From NCBI GenBank assembly GCA_002344795.1, contig DDUM01000020.1, positions 1-64,000 on the forward strand: a stretch of DNA of 64,000 bases, given 5' to 3'. Position numbers and translations under genes: made by a program. Of the stretch, positions 9,146 to 18,557 are shown one piece after another (positions within the stretch are counted from its first letter, which is position 1; each line of letters starts with the position of its first letter). This stretch comes from Flammeovirgaceae bacterium UBA2338 (GTDB taxonomy: Bacteria > Bacteroidota > Bacteroidia > Cytophagales > Cyclobacteriaceae). Below the pieces are notes generated by a model. It was not told the DNA's origin. It searched no databases and saw only the letters and a program-made list of their open reading frames with translations.

Positions 9146-9580
9146 TGCTAAAAAATTATATATTTTGCTTTCATATAGCCCAGTTGATTAAATATCTCAT
9201 TCAAATCGCTAAGTCTCTCCAATATTTCCTGACAAGTTCTTTTTAGAACCATTTCGCGCTTTTTATTAGCAGAAGTTTAGTTAAATAAGTTTTGAGATAA
9301 AATGCTGTATTCTCCGGCAGCCCTAATTCTTTTGTGAATTACCCGATTTTTTTTATAAACATTTTATCAGCCTGGCAATATTAACAGGCCATTGTCCGCC
9401 TGGAGGAGGTAATAAAAAAAATAGGCATGGGTATCCCCTGAATTTTCAGGGCTTCTAAAGAAGTGAATCGTAAACTCAGAATGTGATTTATTTATTTGTG
9501 GTAATTCAAAGGAGACATCGCATCGCAGATATGCCTGCAATGCTTTTGCCAATGGACAAATACGTAATCGGTTAAGGTTC
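9146..9580. other. Intergenic region, no supported gene
   Basis: About 435 bases between the peptidase gene and the TIGR03032 gene, both on the minus strand. It holds a perfect 7-bp inverted repeat, CCCTGAA-TT-TTCAGGG, at 9436-9451 and a smaller GTTCT/AGAAC pair near 9237-9250. A 61-codon minus-strand frame (9367-9552) needs a TTG start and looks like no family I know. I did not recognise a promoter box. Confidence 0.5.
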
Positions 9581-10708
9581 TTATCGAATCCGATTATACT
9601 TCTTCATCAACTCCATCACCTTTTCAACAGGTAGTGACTTTACCTCATCCCCATTTCTCAATTTGCCAACCTCCTTTGCTGCAAACAAAGAATTAATAAT
9701 TGCCTCCTCTGTAGCCTCAATGGTGGCCATAAACAAAGGACTCATATAATCGTTGTTGAGATAGGTGTAAGCTTTTATTGGCTCAGACTGGTAAGGAACT
9801 CTGATCGATTCATTGGTTGAAAAAGCTATTACATAATCTCCACTTCCATTAGAGGCAATTCCTCCTGTTTTGGCCAGGCCCATAATGGCGCGTTTGGCAA
9901 GGCGTTCTAAATTTCTTGCATCCAATGGAGCATCCGTGGCCACTACCATCATACAAGAGCCATCCACAGATCCTTCAATTGATTTCTTATAGGCATATTG
10001 ACCTAACTCTTCCCCTACCGGTACGCCATCAATTTGCAGCACACCGCCAAAGTTGGTTTGCGTTAAAACGCCTACTGTGTAACCACCCAATTCTTTGGGC
10101 AACACCCTCGAAGAAGTGCCTATCCCACCTTTGAACCCAAAGCAAATAGTACCTGTTCCGGCACCTACAGATCCTTCTACCACTTTTCCACTCTTTGCAT
10201 TTTTGATTGCTTCCAAAACATGTTCTTTTTTTACATGGCGTCCTTGAATGTCGTTTAGTCCACTATCGTTGGTTTCTCCCACTATACCATTTACAGATCT
10301 TACTTCTTTGTTCTCCTCAAAAGACAGCGTATAATCGATTAGCCCCTCCAGTCCCTGCGCAACGCTTAAGGTGTTGGTGAGAATGATGGGCGTTTCTATG
10401 TTCCCTAATTCTTCCACTTGTGTGGAGCCCGCGAGTTTGCCAAATCCATTACCTACATAAATGGCTCCCGGTACTTTATTTTGAAAAATATTTTTATCGT
10501 GTGGAACGATGGCCGTCACTCCTGTCCTAACTTTCTCTCCTTCCATCAAAGTCAGGTGCCCCACCAAAACTCCCTTCACATCGGTGATGGCGTTGTGAGC
10601 GCCCGGTTGCAATACCCCCATCTCAATTCCGTAGTCTCTTACTCTTTTTTGTGCAATCGCATCAACAAAGTTCCCAAGAACAAAAACAGCAAATAAAAGT
10701 CGTATCAC
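9581..10708 (-). CDS. P1/DmpA-family peptidase (S58), secreted
   Basis: A 375-residue N-terminal nucleophile-type aminopeptidase/esterase of the DmpA (L-aminopeptidase D-Ala-esterase) family. Visible family features are LQPGAHNAITDVKGVLVGH near the N-terminus, TNTLSVAQGLEGLIDY, NDSGLNDIQG, and the autoprocessing region FKGGIGTSSRVL (probable nucleophile Ser about residue 199), followed by GGYTVGVLTQTNFGG. A frame opens farther upstream at a TTG (10750), but that codon lies inside the terminator of icd. The GTG at 10708 instead gives a clean signal peptide (IRLLFAVFVLGNFVDAIAQ), so I chose it. It probably releases N-terminal residues from peptides in the periplasm. It follows icd on the same strand but is separated from it by a terminator. 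Confidence 0.85.
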   Translation of the reverse strand: MIRLLFAVFVLGNFVDAIAQKRVRDYGIEMGVLQPGAHNAITDVKGVLVGHLTLMEGEKVRTGVTAIVPHDKNIFQNKVPGAIYVGNGFGKLAGSTQVEELGNIETPIILTNTLSVAQGLEGLIDYTLSFEENKEVRSVNGIVGETNDSGLNDIQGRHVKKEHVLEAIKNAKSGKVVEGSVGAGTGTICFGFKGGIGTSSRVLPKELGGYTVGVLTQTNFGGVLQIDGVPVGEELGQYAYKKSIEGSVDGSCMMVVATDAPLDARNLERLAKRAIMGLAKTGGIASNGSGDYVIAFSTNESIRVPYQSEPIKAYTYLNNDYMSPLFMATIEATEEAIINSLFAAKEVGKLRNGDEVKSLPVEKVMELMKKYNRIR

Positions 10709-10746
10709 TTGAATTAATTTAAAGGTGGAAATTAGGGATATCTGAA

Positions 10747-10777
10747 ACAAAAAACCCCAGCAAAGCCGGGGTTTTTA
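10747..10777 (-). terminator. Rho-independent terminator of icd
   Basis: CCCC-A-GC / GC-C-GGGG stem around a three-base loop, flanked by A runs on one side and T runs on the other (AAAAACCCC ... CGGGGTTTTT). It lies 20-50 bases past the icd stop. It overlaps the TTG that would be the longer start of the downstream peptidase gene. Confidence 0.85.
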
Positions 10778-10798
10778 TTTTCAATTTAAGAATCTGAA

Positions 10799-12022
10799 TT
10801 ACATGTTCTTCACAATCTCTTTTCCAAACTCAGAGCACTTCAACAAAGTTGCTCCTTCCATTTGACGGTGGAAATCGTATGTCACTCGTTGGGCAGCAAT
10901 AGATGCTTCTAGCCCTTTTACAATCAAATCAGCCGCTTCCTGCCAGCCCATATATTCCAGCATCATCACTCCTGATAAAATTACCGAGCCCGGATTCACT
11001 TTATCCTGACCGGCATACTTTGGAGCTGTACCATGCGTGGCCTCAAAAATCGCATGACCTGTTATGTAATTGATGTTTGCACCTGGAGCAATCCCTATTC
11101 CGCCTACGATAGCCGCTAACGCATCAGAGATATAATCCCCATTCAAATTCAATGTAGCCACAACAGAGTATTCATCAGGACGCAAAAGTATCTGCTGAAG
11201 GAACGCATCGGCAATCACATCATTGATTACTAGTTTACGACCATCCTTATTGATCTCCATCCATGGGCCACCATCCAAAAGCGTTGCACCAAATTCATTT
11301 TTCGCCAAAGCATATCCCCAATCCCGGAAAGCACCTTCAGTGAATTTCATGATGTTGCCCTTGTGTACTAATGTTACACTTGATTTCTTGTTGGCAATTG
11401 CATATTCAATGGCAGAGCGCACAAGCCTTTCTGTTCCTTCTTTAGAAACAGGCTTAATACCAATTCCTGTCGATTTAGGAAATCTGATTTTCTCAAATCG
11501 CTTCCCAAAATTATCCTGGAATAACTTCAAAAATTTTGTGTTGTCTTCTGTTCCTTCCTGAAACTCAATACCCGCATAAATATCTTCAGTGTTCTCTCTG
11601 AAAATAACCATGTTCGTTTTTTGCGGTTCTTTCACCGGAGATGGAACTCCGGTAAACCACCTTACTGGTCGCACACACGCATACAAATCCAATTCCTGAC
11701 GAAGGGCTACGTTCAAAGAGCGCATACCCCCACCTACAGGTGTTGTAAGAGGCCCTTTAATTCCTACCAGTAAATCTTTGAATGCATCCAAAGTTTCTTC
11801 AGGCAACCAACTTCCTGTTTTGTTAAATGACTTCTCCCCTGCCAATACTTCCTTCCATTCAATTTTCTTCTTTCCACCATACGCCTTCTCCACTGCTGAA
11901 TCGAGCACCTGCCTTGCCGCAGGCCATATGTCTACACCGATACCATCACCCTCTATAAAGGGGACAATAGGGTTGTCTGAAACATTTAATTTGCCGTTGC
12001 TGATCGTAATTTTTGCGCTCAT
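10799..12022 (-). CDS. icd: Isocitrate dehydrogenase (NADP+)
   Basis: A 407-residue TCA-cycle enzyme converting isocitrate to 2-oxoglutarate, CO2 and NADPH. It has GPLTTPVGGGMRSLNVALRQ with the substrate serine at S102, the arginine cluster in DLYACVRPVRW, FRENTEDIYAGIEF, and the nucleotide region HGTAPKYAGQDKVNPGS. The KY in that last segment is the NADP+ specificity pair of the Escherichia coli enzyme. Length (E. coli 416) and motif order show the prokaryotic homodimeric form. It is followed by its own strong terminator and appears monocistronic. No clear promoter box was found in the 220-base upstream gap. Confidence 0.96.
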   Translation of the reverse strand: MSAKITISNGKLNVSDNPIVPFIEGDGIGVDIWPAARQVLDSAVEKAYGGKKKIEWKEVLAGEKSFNKTGSWLPEETLDAFKDLLVGIKGPLTTPVGGGMRSLNVALRQELDLYACVRPVRWFTGVPSPVKEPQKTNMVIFRENTEDIYAGIEFQEGTEDNTKFLKLFQDNFGKRFEKIRFPKSTGIGIKPVSKEGTERLVRSAIEYAIANKKSSVTLVHKGNIMKFTEGAFRDWGYALAKNEFGATLLDGGPWMEINKDGRKLVINDVIADAFLQQILLRPDEYSVVATLNLNGDYISDALAAIVGGIGIAPGANINYITGHAIFEATHGTAPKYAGQDKVNPGSVILSGVMMLEYMGWQEAADLIVKGLEASIAAQRVTYDFHRQMEGATLLKCSEFGKEIVKNM

Positions 12023-12243
12023 TTTATACTTGTGTTAGACTGTGATCAATTATTTTAAAAAATGATTCGTGAAGATGTAACCCAGGTGCCATTGCGAAGC
12101 AGGCAGATCTACCTTCATAGAGATAGCCATCTGACATCCGAGCTTCGACAGGCAGGGCGAAATTATAAAAAATCGTCTAATAAAGTAGCGACAGGCACCA
12201 ATCTGGCATGTTAATCGTTAGAAAAAAGTAAATTCAAATTCGT

Positions 12244-12825
12244 ATGAGACTATTCTTTATCATTTGTGGGTTCTTTTTCCTAACATCTTTCACTGAAACT
12301 CCCAAAGCGGCAGAAGAGGAGGTTTGTCTGTCGCAGGAAGAAAGTAAGCTTTTTGATCTCATTATGGATTATCGCAAATCGAAAAAACTCAAGCCAATCC
12401 CCTACTCGGCAAAACTCACCAAAGTAGCACAGACCCACGTGAGGGATTTAATGGAAAATTATGACTATGCCAGTCGGGGTGAGTGTAATCCACACAGCTG
12501 GTCGGATAAGGGCGATTGGAGCAGTTGCTGCTATACCTCAGACCATGCTCAGGCCAGTTGTATGTGGGACAAGCCCAAAGAAATTTCTGGGTACGAGGGA
12601 AATGGATTTGAAATCGCCTATTACAGCTCAGGAGGTGCAAATGCCGAAGAAGGAATTGAAGGTTGGAAAAAGAGTCCGGGACATAATCCGCTACTCATTA
12701 ACTCAGGAACCTGGAGCAAGCTGGAATGGAAGGGAATAGGGATCGGTATCTATGGTCAATACGGAGTAGTCTGGTTCAGTGATGGGGAGGCGGAAAATTC
12801 CAAGATCAAAATATGTGGCAGTTAG
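12244..12825 (+). CDS. Secreted CAP (SCP/PR-1) domain protein
   Basis: A 193-residue protein with an N-terminal signal peptide (about 1-22). The single CAP domain starts with a helix SKLFDLIMDYRKSKKLKPI. It shows family-type histidines H65 (AQTHVRDL), H84 (NPHSWSD) and H147 (KSPGHNPLL), and ends in a WKGIGIGIYGQYGVVWFSDG strand pair. Six or more cysteines (28, 81, 95, 96, 106, 191) suggest disulphides in the periplasm or outside the cell. CAP proteins bind lipids or act as proteases in a few cases; no function can be assigned here. The gene stands alone between icd (divergent) and panB (convergent). Confidence 0.85.
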   Translation: MRLFFIICGFFFLTSFTETPKAAEEEVCLSQEESKLFDLIMDYRKSKKLKPIPYSAKLTKVAQTHVRDLMENYDYASRGECNPHSWSDKGDWSSCCYTSDHAQASCMWDKPKEISGYEGNGFEIAYYSSGGANAEEGIEGWKKSPGHNPLLINSGTWSKLEWKGIGIGIYGQYGVVWFSDGEAENSKIKICGS

Positions 12826-12935
12826 TAAATAGTCTTTGGTAATTAGTCTTTAGTCTTCATGGCTTGGGATTATTCCTACTTAGTATGTTAAAAAACATAA
12901 ATCTTGGTTTTTACTCCAGCCCTAAAGGAGCCAGA

Positions 12936-12970
12936 TTTGATTTTGCATCTTCACACCTGTCAAAATCAAA
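12936..12970. terminator. Perfect 10-bp inverted repeat between convergent genes
   Basis: TTTGATTTTG (12936-12945) and CAAAATCAAA (12961-12970) are perfect inverted copies around a 15-base loop. The site lies between the convergent CAP-protein and panB genes, where a two-way stop would be expected. There is no adjoining T run, so a classical intrinsic terminator is not certain. Confidence 0.4.
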
Positions 12971-13032
12971 GAGATTAGGAGGTAAAAGGGTAAAAATGAC
13001 AAAGTACTATGGACTAAAGACTCACTCTAAAA

Positions 13033-13851
13033 TTAATACTTCTCTTTATCACTCGGAAACGCCCTGGCTTTCACATCAGCCACATAATCGTTGACTGCTT
13101 TATTAATGACAGTTTGTAAATCGGCATATCTGCGTAAGAAGCGCGGCTTAAATTCCATCGTAATGCCCAGCATATCCTGCATCACCAGCACCTGCCCATC
13201 TACATCCGGGCCTGCCCCAATTCCTATAGTTGGTATTTGAATGGATTCTGAAACTTTTTTAGCCAACGTAGCGGGTATTTTTTCTAGCACAATGGCAAAG
13301 CATCCGCACTTTTCTAAAAGCTTGGCATCTTCTACCAGCTTGGCCGCTTCCTCCTCTTCTTTGGCACGTACGGAATAAGTTCCAAACTTATAAATTGACT
13401 GGGGAGTAAGTCCCAAGTGTCCCATCACCGGAACACCCGCACTTAAAATACGAAGCACGGAATCTTTTATTTCCTTGCCTCCCTCTAACTTCACAGCATG
13501 TGCACCGCTTTCTTTCATAATTCTAATGGAAGATCGCAACGCTTCACCCGAGCTCCCCTGATAATAACCGAAAGGAATATCTACCACTATCAATGCCCTG
13601 TTAACAGCTTTCACTACTGAAGTAGCATGATATATCATTTGGTCCAACGTAATTGGCAATGTAGTTTCGTTGCCCGCCATTACATTAGATGCAGAATCAC
13701 CTACCAGAATGACATCAATTCCGGCACCATCAATGATTTTAGCCATACTATAATCATACGCTGTCAACATGGCAATTTTTTCACCCCGGGCCTTCATCTC
13801 CTGAAGCTGGTGAGTAGTAATTTTTTTTATTTCCTGTTTGTGAATTGACAC
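13033..13851 (-). CDS. panB: 3-methyl-2-oxobutanoate hydroxymethyltransferase
   Basis: A 272-residue enzyme of pantothenate synthesis that transfers a hydroxymethyl group from methylene-tetrahydrofolate to 2-oxoisovalerate, giving ketopantoate. Visible features: MLTAYDYSMAKIIDGAGID, the metal-binding LVGDSASNV (D52), TTLPITLDQMIYH, DIPFGYYQ, AVKLEGG, PVMGHLGLTPQS and VLEKIPA with the catalytic Glu, then IGIGAG. The start is a GTG (13849-13851). It follows the phosphoribosyltransferase gene by 27 bases on the same strand, so it may be in one unit with the Lrp-type regulator. No other pantothenate genes are in the window. Confidence 0.96.
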   Translation of the reverse strand: MSIHKQEIKKITTHQLQEMKARGEKIAMLTAYDYSMAKIIDGAGIDVILVGDSASNVMAGNETTLPITLDQMIYHATSVVKAVNRALIVVDIPFGYYQGSSGEALRSSIRIMKESGAHAVKLEGGKEIKDSVLRILSAGVPVMGHLGLTPQSIYKFGTYSVRAKEEEEAAKLVEDAKLLEKCGCFAIVLEKIPATLAKKVSESIQIPTIGIGAGPDVDGQVLVMQDMLGITMEFKPRFLRRYADLQTVINKAVNDYVADVKARAFPSDKEKY

Positions 13852-13878
13852 AATAAAGATTTTTAGGAATTAATAATT

Positions 13879-14385
13879 TTAGTGTAAATAGACCGCTGCC
13901 TTTTTCCCCAACACCACCTCTACTCTTTCGTTGAGGGTGGTTGACAATTCAAAACCGGTGTAGGTTGGTAAGATAGGAAAGAGTGTGTGACTGCGGTTGA
14001 CTAAAACAGCGACTTCAATTTTTTTTACCTCCACATTAAGAAACGGCTTCATGCCAAAAGCAATGGTCTTTCCTGTGTTTAAAACATCATCAACTATTAC
14101 AATACATTTCTTACGAAAATCCTTTTCTTCGCAGTCCACCTTCACTTCACTTTGCTGAGGCGCCAATTTATCAAGGCTTACTTTAACAATTTTAACCACA
14201 ATTGGAGAGATGGATTCTAATTCTTCACTTATCAATTTTGCGAAAGTATAGCCTTGTCCATCTATGCCAGCCAACACAATGCTTTTTTCCTTAAAATTGT
14301 CTTCATAAATCTCAAAGGCAATTCTTCTGATTTTTTGCTCCACCTCGGATTTGGTGAGCACCAGACTTTTCTCTACTTCAGTCAT
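13879..14385 (-). CDS. PyrR-like phosphoribosyltransferase
   Basis: A 168-residue type I phosphoribosyltransferase. The PRPP loop is CIVIVDDVLNTGKTIAFG (about 94-111), preceded by a beta strand AGIDGQGYTFAKLI and followed by IEVAVLVNRSHTLFP and a terminal VVLGKKAAVYL. Layout and length are like PyrR (uracil PRTase/attenuator), although an RNA-binding regulatory role cannot be read from the sequence. Its ATG overlaps the TGA of the Lrp-type gene (ATGA), showing coupled translation. The base used as substrate is not certain. Confidence 0.85.
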   Translation of the reverse strand: MTEVEKSLVLTKSEVEQKIRRIAFEIYEDNFKEKSIVLAGIDGQGYTFAKLISEELESISPIVVKIVKVSLDKLAPQQSEVKVDCEEKDFRKKCIVIVDDVLNTGKTIAFGMKPFLNVEVKKIEVAVLVNRSHTLFPILPTYTGFELSTTLNERVEVVLGKKAAVYLH

Positions 14386-14849
14386 GGGATGGGAACCACT
14401 TTAGTGTCCTTGAAGGTAGACAATATCACCATGGATTGCATAGTATCTACCATCTCAAAGTTAGATACTTTTTCCAACATGAGTGTCTGGTAAGAGGGTA
14501 TGTCGCTGCTGACCACTTTGAGAATAAAGTCAGCCTGACCCGTAAGGTGGTGACATTCTATCACCTCCTCAATGTTTTTTATGGCTTCCACAAATTTTAG
14601 AATATTTTCTTTGTTGTGGCCTTTGAGGGTAACCATAACAAATGTACTCACTCCCAGGCCTACTTTTTCCTTATCAACCGCAGCATGATAGCTCTTGATA
14701 ATTTTATTGTTTTCAAGCTTCTTTACCCTTTCCAAAGTAGGTGCAGGGGAAAGCCCTATTTCCTGTGACAGCTGAGCATTGGTAATATTGGAATCAGTCT
14801 GTAAAATTTTCAAAATCTTACGATCAGTAACATCCAATTTCATCTTCAT
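14382..14849 (-). CDS. Lrp/AsnC family transcriptional regulator
   Basis: A 155-residue regulator with an N-terminal winged helix-turn-helix (LDVTDRKILKILQTDSNIT, then AQLSQEIGLSPAPTLERVKKLE) and a C-terminal RAM ligand-binding domain (about 65-150). The latter includes VIECHHLTGQADFILKVV, typical of amino-acid-responsive members. Being first in a unit with the PRTase and perhaps panB, it may regulate its own operon (inference). A near-match to a Bacteroidota -7 box (TATCTTTC) lies about 40 bases upstream. Confidence 0.93.
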   Translation of the reverse strand: MKMKLDVTDRKILKILQTDSNITNAQLSQEIGLSPAPTLERVKKLENNKIIKSYHAAVDKEKVGLGVSTFVMVTLKGHNKENILKFVEAIKNIEEVIECHHLTGQADFILKVVSSDIPSYQTLMLEKVSNFEMVDTMQSMVILSTFKDTKVVPIP

Positions 14850-14951
14850 TTTTTAAAGTTTTAGACCCCAAATCTCAATTGATTTAAGGAAAGATAAAAG
14901 TAGGAAGAATAAGAGGATTCTTTTTGACCGGATATGGATATTTTGTCTCTA

Positions 14952-17900
14952 TTACCTTCTGATTACAAAGGGGAAGCTCCTCTGAATTCCCTCTGACACG
15001 AAAAATACATAGTACATGCCCGGATTCAGCAAACTTACTGATATGGAAGTTTGATTTAATCCTGGCTCCAAATCAAAAAACTCGTCCTTATAAACTTTCC
15101 TTCCGGTGGGGTCAAAAATGTGGATTTCAGCACTGCTGGCAGCTGCCGAAATCCATTCTAGAATAAGATTTTCGGATACCGGATTCGGATAAGGTGCCAT
15201 TACAACTGTGCCGGCATCATTGTTTAAGCATTTTTTATTGTTTTGGATATTGGCATCTCCATCTACCACAAGTTCGACACACAAATAAGTTGCCCCATTT
15301 TTAGAACCAATTATCCCAACCGACAATATCTGAGAATAAACTTCATTCGGTTGAATGGTTGCAGTGATGGTCTCACTTATTAGCGCTTCTCCTGAAATAT
15401 CAATAACGGCCTTTATGTTATTCACAGGGAAGTTACTCTTGTTGGTAAGTGATAACAGAATATTCGACTCCCCAGTTGCGGTGGGCATTACAGAAAGATG
15501 GGTAAGCTCAATATCAAGTGCAGGAATTATAACCGAAATGATTTTACTGCTCACCGTGGTACACCCTGATTCATCTTCAACCGTAAGATCAACAACATAT
15601 TCGCCCAACTTGTCAAACGTAAAAGAAGCTGTTTTCTCTGTACTCGAAGAATTATTTGAATCATTAACAGACCACAACTGTGAAATAGAACTAGCAGAAG
15701 TATTGCTAAGCTGAACGGTCAATGGAGGCGTGCCAGTCTGAGGCGTTGCAGTAAAAGTAGCAACGGGAGATTGAGCAATATTTACAATTTTGGTGGTTGA
15801 ATAACTACATCCGGATTCGTTCGTCACCGTTAATTTTGTTGGATAGGCGCCTGCTGATGGAAATGTAAACGATGGCGTAGCCCCTGTTGCAGAGCCAATT
15901 GAACCAAATTGCCACAGACGAGAAATCACAGGGTCTGTTCCCGAAATAGTAAGGTCAGTAAATTGCGTCTCCTGACCGGTACAATTATTTTCAAAACCAA
16001 AGTCAACCGTACTTGGCACCGGTACATTGACAGTTTGGGATGCCACTCCAATACACCCATTTGTTCCATTGGCCGTCAATTGCACATTGTAAGTAGACGA
16101 GTTGCTGAACACATGGGTTGGATTCTGCTGATTGTAAGTACTTGTTCCAATTTTCCACTGCCATGAGTCTATACCAGATGTTGACAGCGGAGTGAAAGAT
16201 GTTGCCTGATTAATGCATGCTGCATTGAAACTAAAACTCGCATCAGGAGTTTGGGATATCGTCACCATTTTTTGAACAAAGGCCGTACACCCAAAATTGG
16301 TAGTCACATCTAAATTGACATTGTATTGCGCTGCATCCGTATAGGTGTATTGGGGATTCCTTGATATCGCAGTTCCACTTTGTGCGTCACCGAAGCTCCA
16401 GGCCCAACTGTCAAGGTTACTATCTGTAGGATTAGGTGTAAGATCATTAAACTGAGAAGGAGAACCATTACAAGAGAATGGGGGTAAATCAAGTGAAAAA
16501 TCCGGTTGGGGTTTTGAGTAGATAGTAATCTCTTGAACGGAGGTATTGATACACCCGGCAGCGTTAGTGGCCTCAAGAGTTACATCATAAGTACCAAAAT
16601 CATCAAATGTGTTTGTTCCATCAGTTAACCCTGAAGTATTTCCATCACCAAAACCCCACGAATAACCGGTAACTGTTCCAACGGTGGTATTCGTAAAAGT
16701 AATGGACTTGTCTTCACAATCATTTATAAAAGAGAAGTCAGCGAGTGGTCCGTCCTCAACGGTGTTGATTGTTTTCGTTATTTCACTTGAACATCCCGGA
16801 ATAGAAGCTATCAGTTTAATGCTCTGCATTGTAGCCGTAGGAATCTCATAGGTCAGATCCTCGACTATAGATGAAGGCGTACCATTTATTTCCCACTGCC
16901 AGGAGGGGTTAGATCCCACATCAAAAGAAGTGGTATTGTTAAAAAGATAATCTTGGTTGGTGCAAATGGGAGACGCTGAGGGTAAATCAAAATCCGCGAC
17001 AGGCTCATTATATATGGTCACTGTTTCCCTCGCCAGGTTATTGCAACCATTGGATGCAGTCACCTGCAGTTTCACTTCAAAATCTCCTGCAACGGCAAAC
17101 TGATGAACAGGATCTTGAGCCATAGAAGTGTTGGTGTCGTCAAAGTCCCAATTGTAGTCTGTGATGTCTCCGGAAATGTTTTCTGAGGTAAAGATGACAT
17201 CGTTGTTGGCGCAGATATTTTGAGAGTTGAAGGAGATGTCGGGGGCGGGAAGTGCTGAGATGGTAATAGATTTAGTTATTGATTTGGAATTCCCTGAAAC
17301 TGTTTTTGCTTTAAGACTTATTTTTTTAACCCCTGAAGTTGTATATTTTATTTGAGGGGGAAAGGCCCCTTGATAGATCGACTGACTAGCTTCACAAGTA
17401 GTTGGAAACGTGTATCTAATTAGCTTCCTGTTTCCAAGGTCTATTGAAAAGCCATACCAGTTAGAGATGTCCTTCACCCATTCAGTCGCAAAATTTTGTG
17501 TAACTCCATAATTACCAAGATTTACACCTGTTCCATTCTTGTCAATTACACTTGCTCCAAAAGATAACTTGTACAACGGTCCCAAAGCGGACTGAATAAA
17601 TGAGTAGAATTCTCCGCCATCTTCAATTAAAGAAATGCTTGCAGGGAAGTTATATGATGTAAAAAAAGTAATTTCACCTGACTGAGGTGTTTGATTCAAT
17701 CCATTATCAAAATCTAACCACAAAACCTTACTGTTTCCATAAGATGCCACCAAACCAAACCATCTATTACACTCTTTAATAATCGAAATGCCTCGAAGTG
17801 TAGCACCACCGGGAACTGAAAAGGAGGATGCGGTAGGCACATTTACTATTGAAGAACCAAAATCCAATCTGGTAATTTCAGAGACACCACTATTTGTAAC

Positions 17901-18491
17901 AAAAACAGAGAGTGAACCTTCATCTTCTACAATCTCAATTCCATTCGGGGTAGTTAATAAACCAAAAGTGCCAAGATTTTGAACTGTAGGAACGGATTTA
18001 ATATTTGAACCAAAGTTGAGCCTAAGGATATTATTGCCTCCAGAATTCGCCACTAAAGCAAACCAATTACCAGATTCTTCATAAAACTGAAAATCATACG
18101 AGCCATTTAAAGCGCTCATCGGATTTCCTAAATCTGTAATTATTGGAGCACTTAAGAGATCATTCCCAAAATCAAACCTAATTAACCTATAGGGGCTATT
18201 CGCCTGATCTATTGTAAACCCATACCAGTTGCCACCACTCCTTATTACTCTAATGGCTCTTGTTCTAAAAAGCAAACTACTGTTGGCAGCAACATCAGAA
18301 TTAGGAGTTAGACTCAAATCCCCACTACAAAAATCCCATTCATAAGAATCAGCCCCAGTAGTATTATTGACAACAGATAAACTCTGATCGAGACAACCTG
18401 TAGGATCTATAGAAAAATCGGTAATCGGACATTGAGCCAATCCATTAATCCCCGCTAAAACCCCAACTATAACTACCAAATTACGCATCAT
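14952..18491 (-). CDS. Large PKD-repeat secreted protein with T9SS sorting domain
   Basis: A 1,179-residue protein with a signal peptide (MMRNLVVIVGVLAGINGLAQ). A first PKD-like segment (YEWDFCSGD) is followed by about 330 residues of repeating hydrophobic strands (NWYGF, GNWFALVA, RWFGLVAS) that could form a beta-propeller. At least seven further PKD-like modules come next (for example YNWDFDDTN, YSWGFGDGN, WAWSFGDAQ, RLWQFGSIG). A CARDB-like segment (ALDIELTHLSV onward) precedes a type A sorting domain starting APYPNPVSENLILEW. It should be a surface-anchored or released T9SS cargo, perhaps an adhesin (inference). It sits directly downstream of the polysaccharide operon but with a 66-base gap, so shared transcription is possible and unproven. 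Confidence 0.88.
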   Translation of the reverse strand: MMRNLVVIVGVLAGINGLAQCPITDFSIDPTGCLDQSLSVVNNTTGADSYEWDFCSGDLSLTPNSDVAANSSLLFRTRAIRVIRSGGNWYGFTIDQANSPYRLIRFDFGNDLLSAPIITDLGNPMSALNGSYDFQFYEESGNWFALVANSGGNNILRLNFGSNIKSVPTVQNLGTFGLLTTPNGIEIVEDEGSLSVFVTNSGVSEITRLDFGSSIVNVPTASSFSVPGGATLRGISIIKECNRWFGLVASYGNSKVLWLDFDNGLNQTPQSGEITFFTSYNFPASISLIEDGGEFYSFIQSALGPLYKLSFGASVIDKNGTGVNLGNYGVTQNFATEWVKDISNWYGFSIDLGNRKLIRYTFPTTCEASQSIYQGAFPPQIKYTTSGVKKISLKAKTVSGNSKSITKSITISALPAPDISFNSQNICANNDVIFTSENISGDITDYNWDFDDTNTSMAQDPVHQFAVAGDFEVKLQVTASNGCNNLARETVTIYNEPVADFDLPSASPICTNQDYLFNNTTSFDVGSNPSWQWEINGTPSSIVEDLTYEIPTATMQSIKLIASIPGCSSEITKTINTVEDGPLADFSFINDCEDKSITFTNTTVGTVTGYSWGFGDGNTSGLTDGTNTFDDFGTYDVTLEATNAAGCINTSVQEITIYSKPQPDFSLDLPPFSCNGSPSQFNDLTPNPTDSNLDSWAWSFGDAQSGTAISRNPQYTYTDAAQYNVNLDVTTNFGCTAFVQKMVTISQTPDASFSFNAACINQATSFTPLSTSGIDSWQWKIGTSTYNQQNPTHVFSNSSTYNVQLTANGTNGCIGVASQTVNVPVPSTVDFGFENNCTGQETQFTDLTISGTDPVISRLWQFGSIGSATGATPSFTFPSAGAYPTKLTVTNESGCSYSTTKIVNIAQSPVATFTATPQTGTPPLTVQLSNTSASSISQLWSVNDSNNSSSTEKTASFTFDKLGEYVVDLTVEDESGCTTVSSKIISVIIPALDIELTHLSVMPTATGESNILLSLTNKSNFPVNNIKAVIDISGEALISETITATIQPNEVYSQILSVGIIGSKNGATYLCVELVVDGDANIQNNKKCLNNDAGTVVMAPYPNPVSENLILEWISAAASSAEIHIFDPTGRKVYKDEFFDLEPGLNQTSISVSLLNPGMYYVFFVSEGIQRSFPFVIRR

Positions 18492-18557
18492 ACGAATTAT
18501 TAGTAATTAATGGGGTTGAAGAAACATACGTAACCTAAACATCATTGGCTATTACTT

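Noticed and set aside
9367..9552. 61-codon minus-strand reading frame in the gap after the peptidase gene
   Set aside because: It needs a TTG start, has no recognisable family features, and the frame stays open into the neighbouring gene only by chance.
12864..13094. 76-codon plus-strand frame between the CAP-protein gene and panB
   Set aside because: It runs into panB on the opposite strand, covers an inverted repeat, and looks like no known protein.
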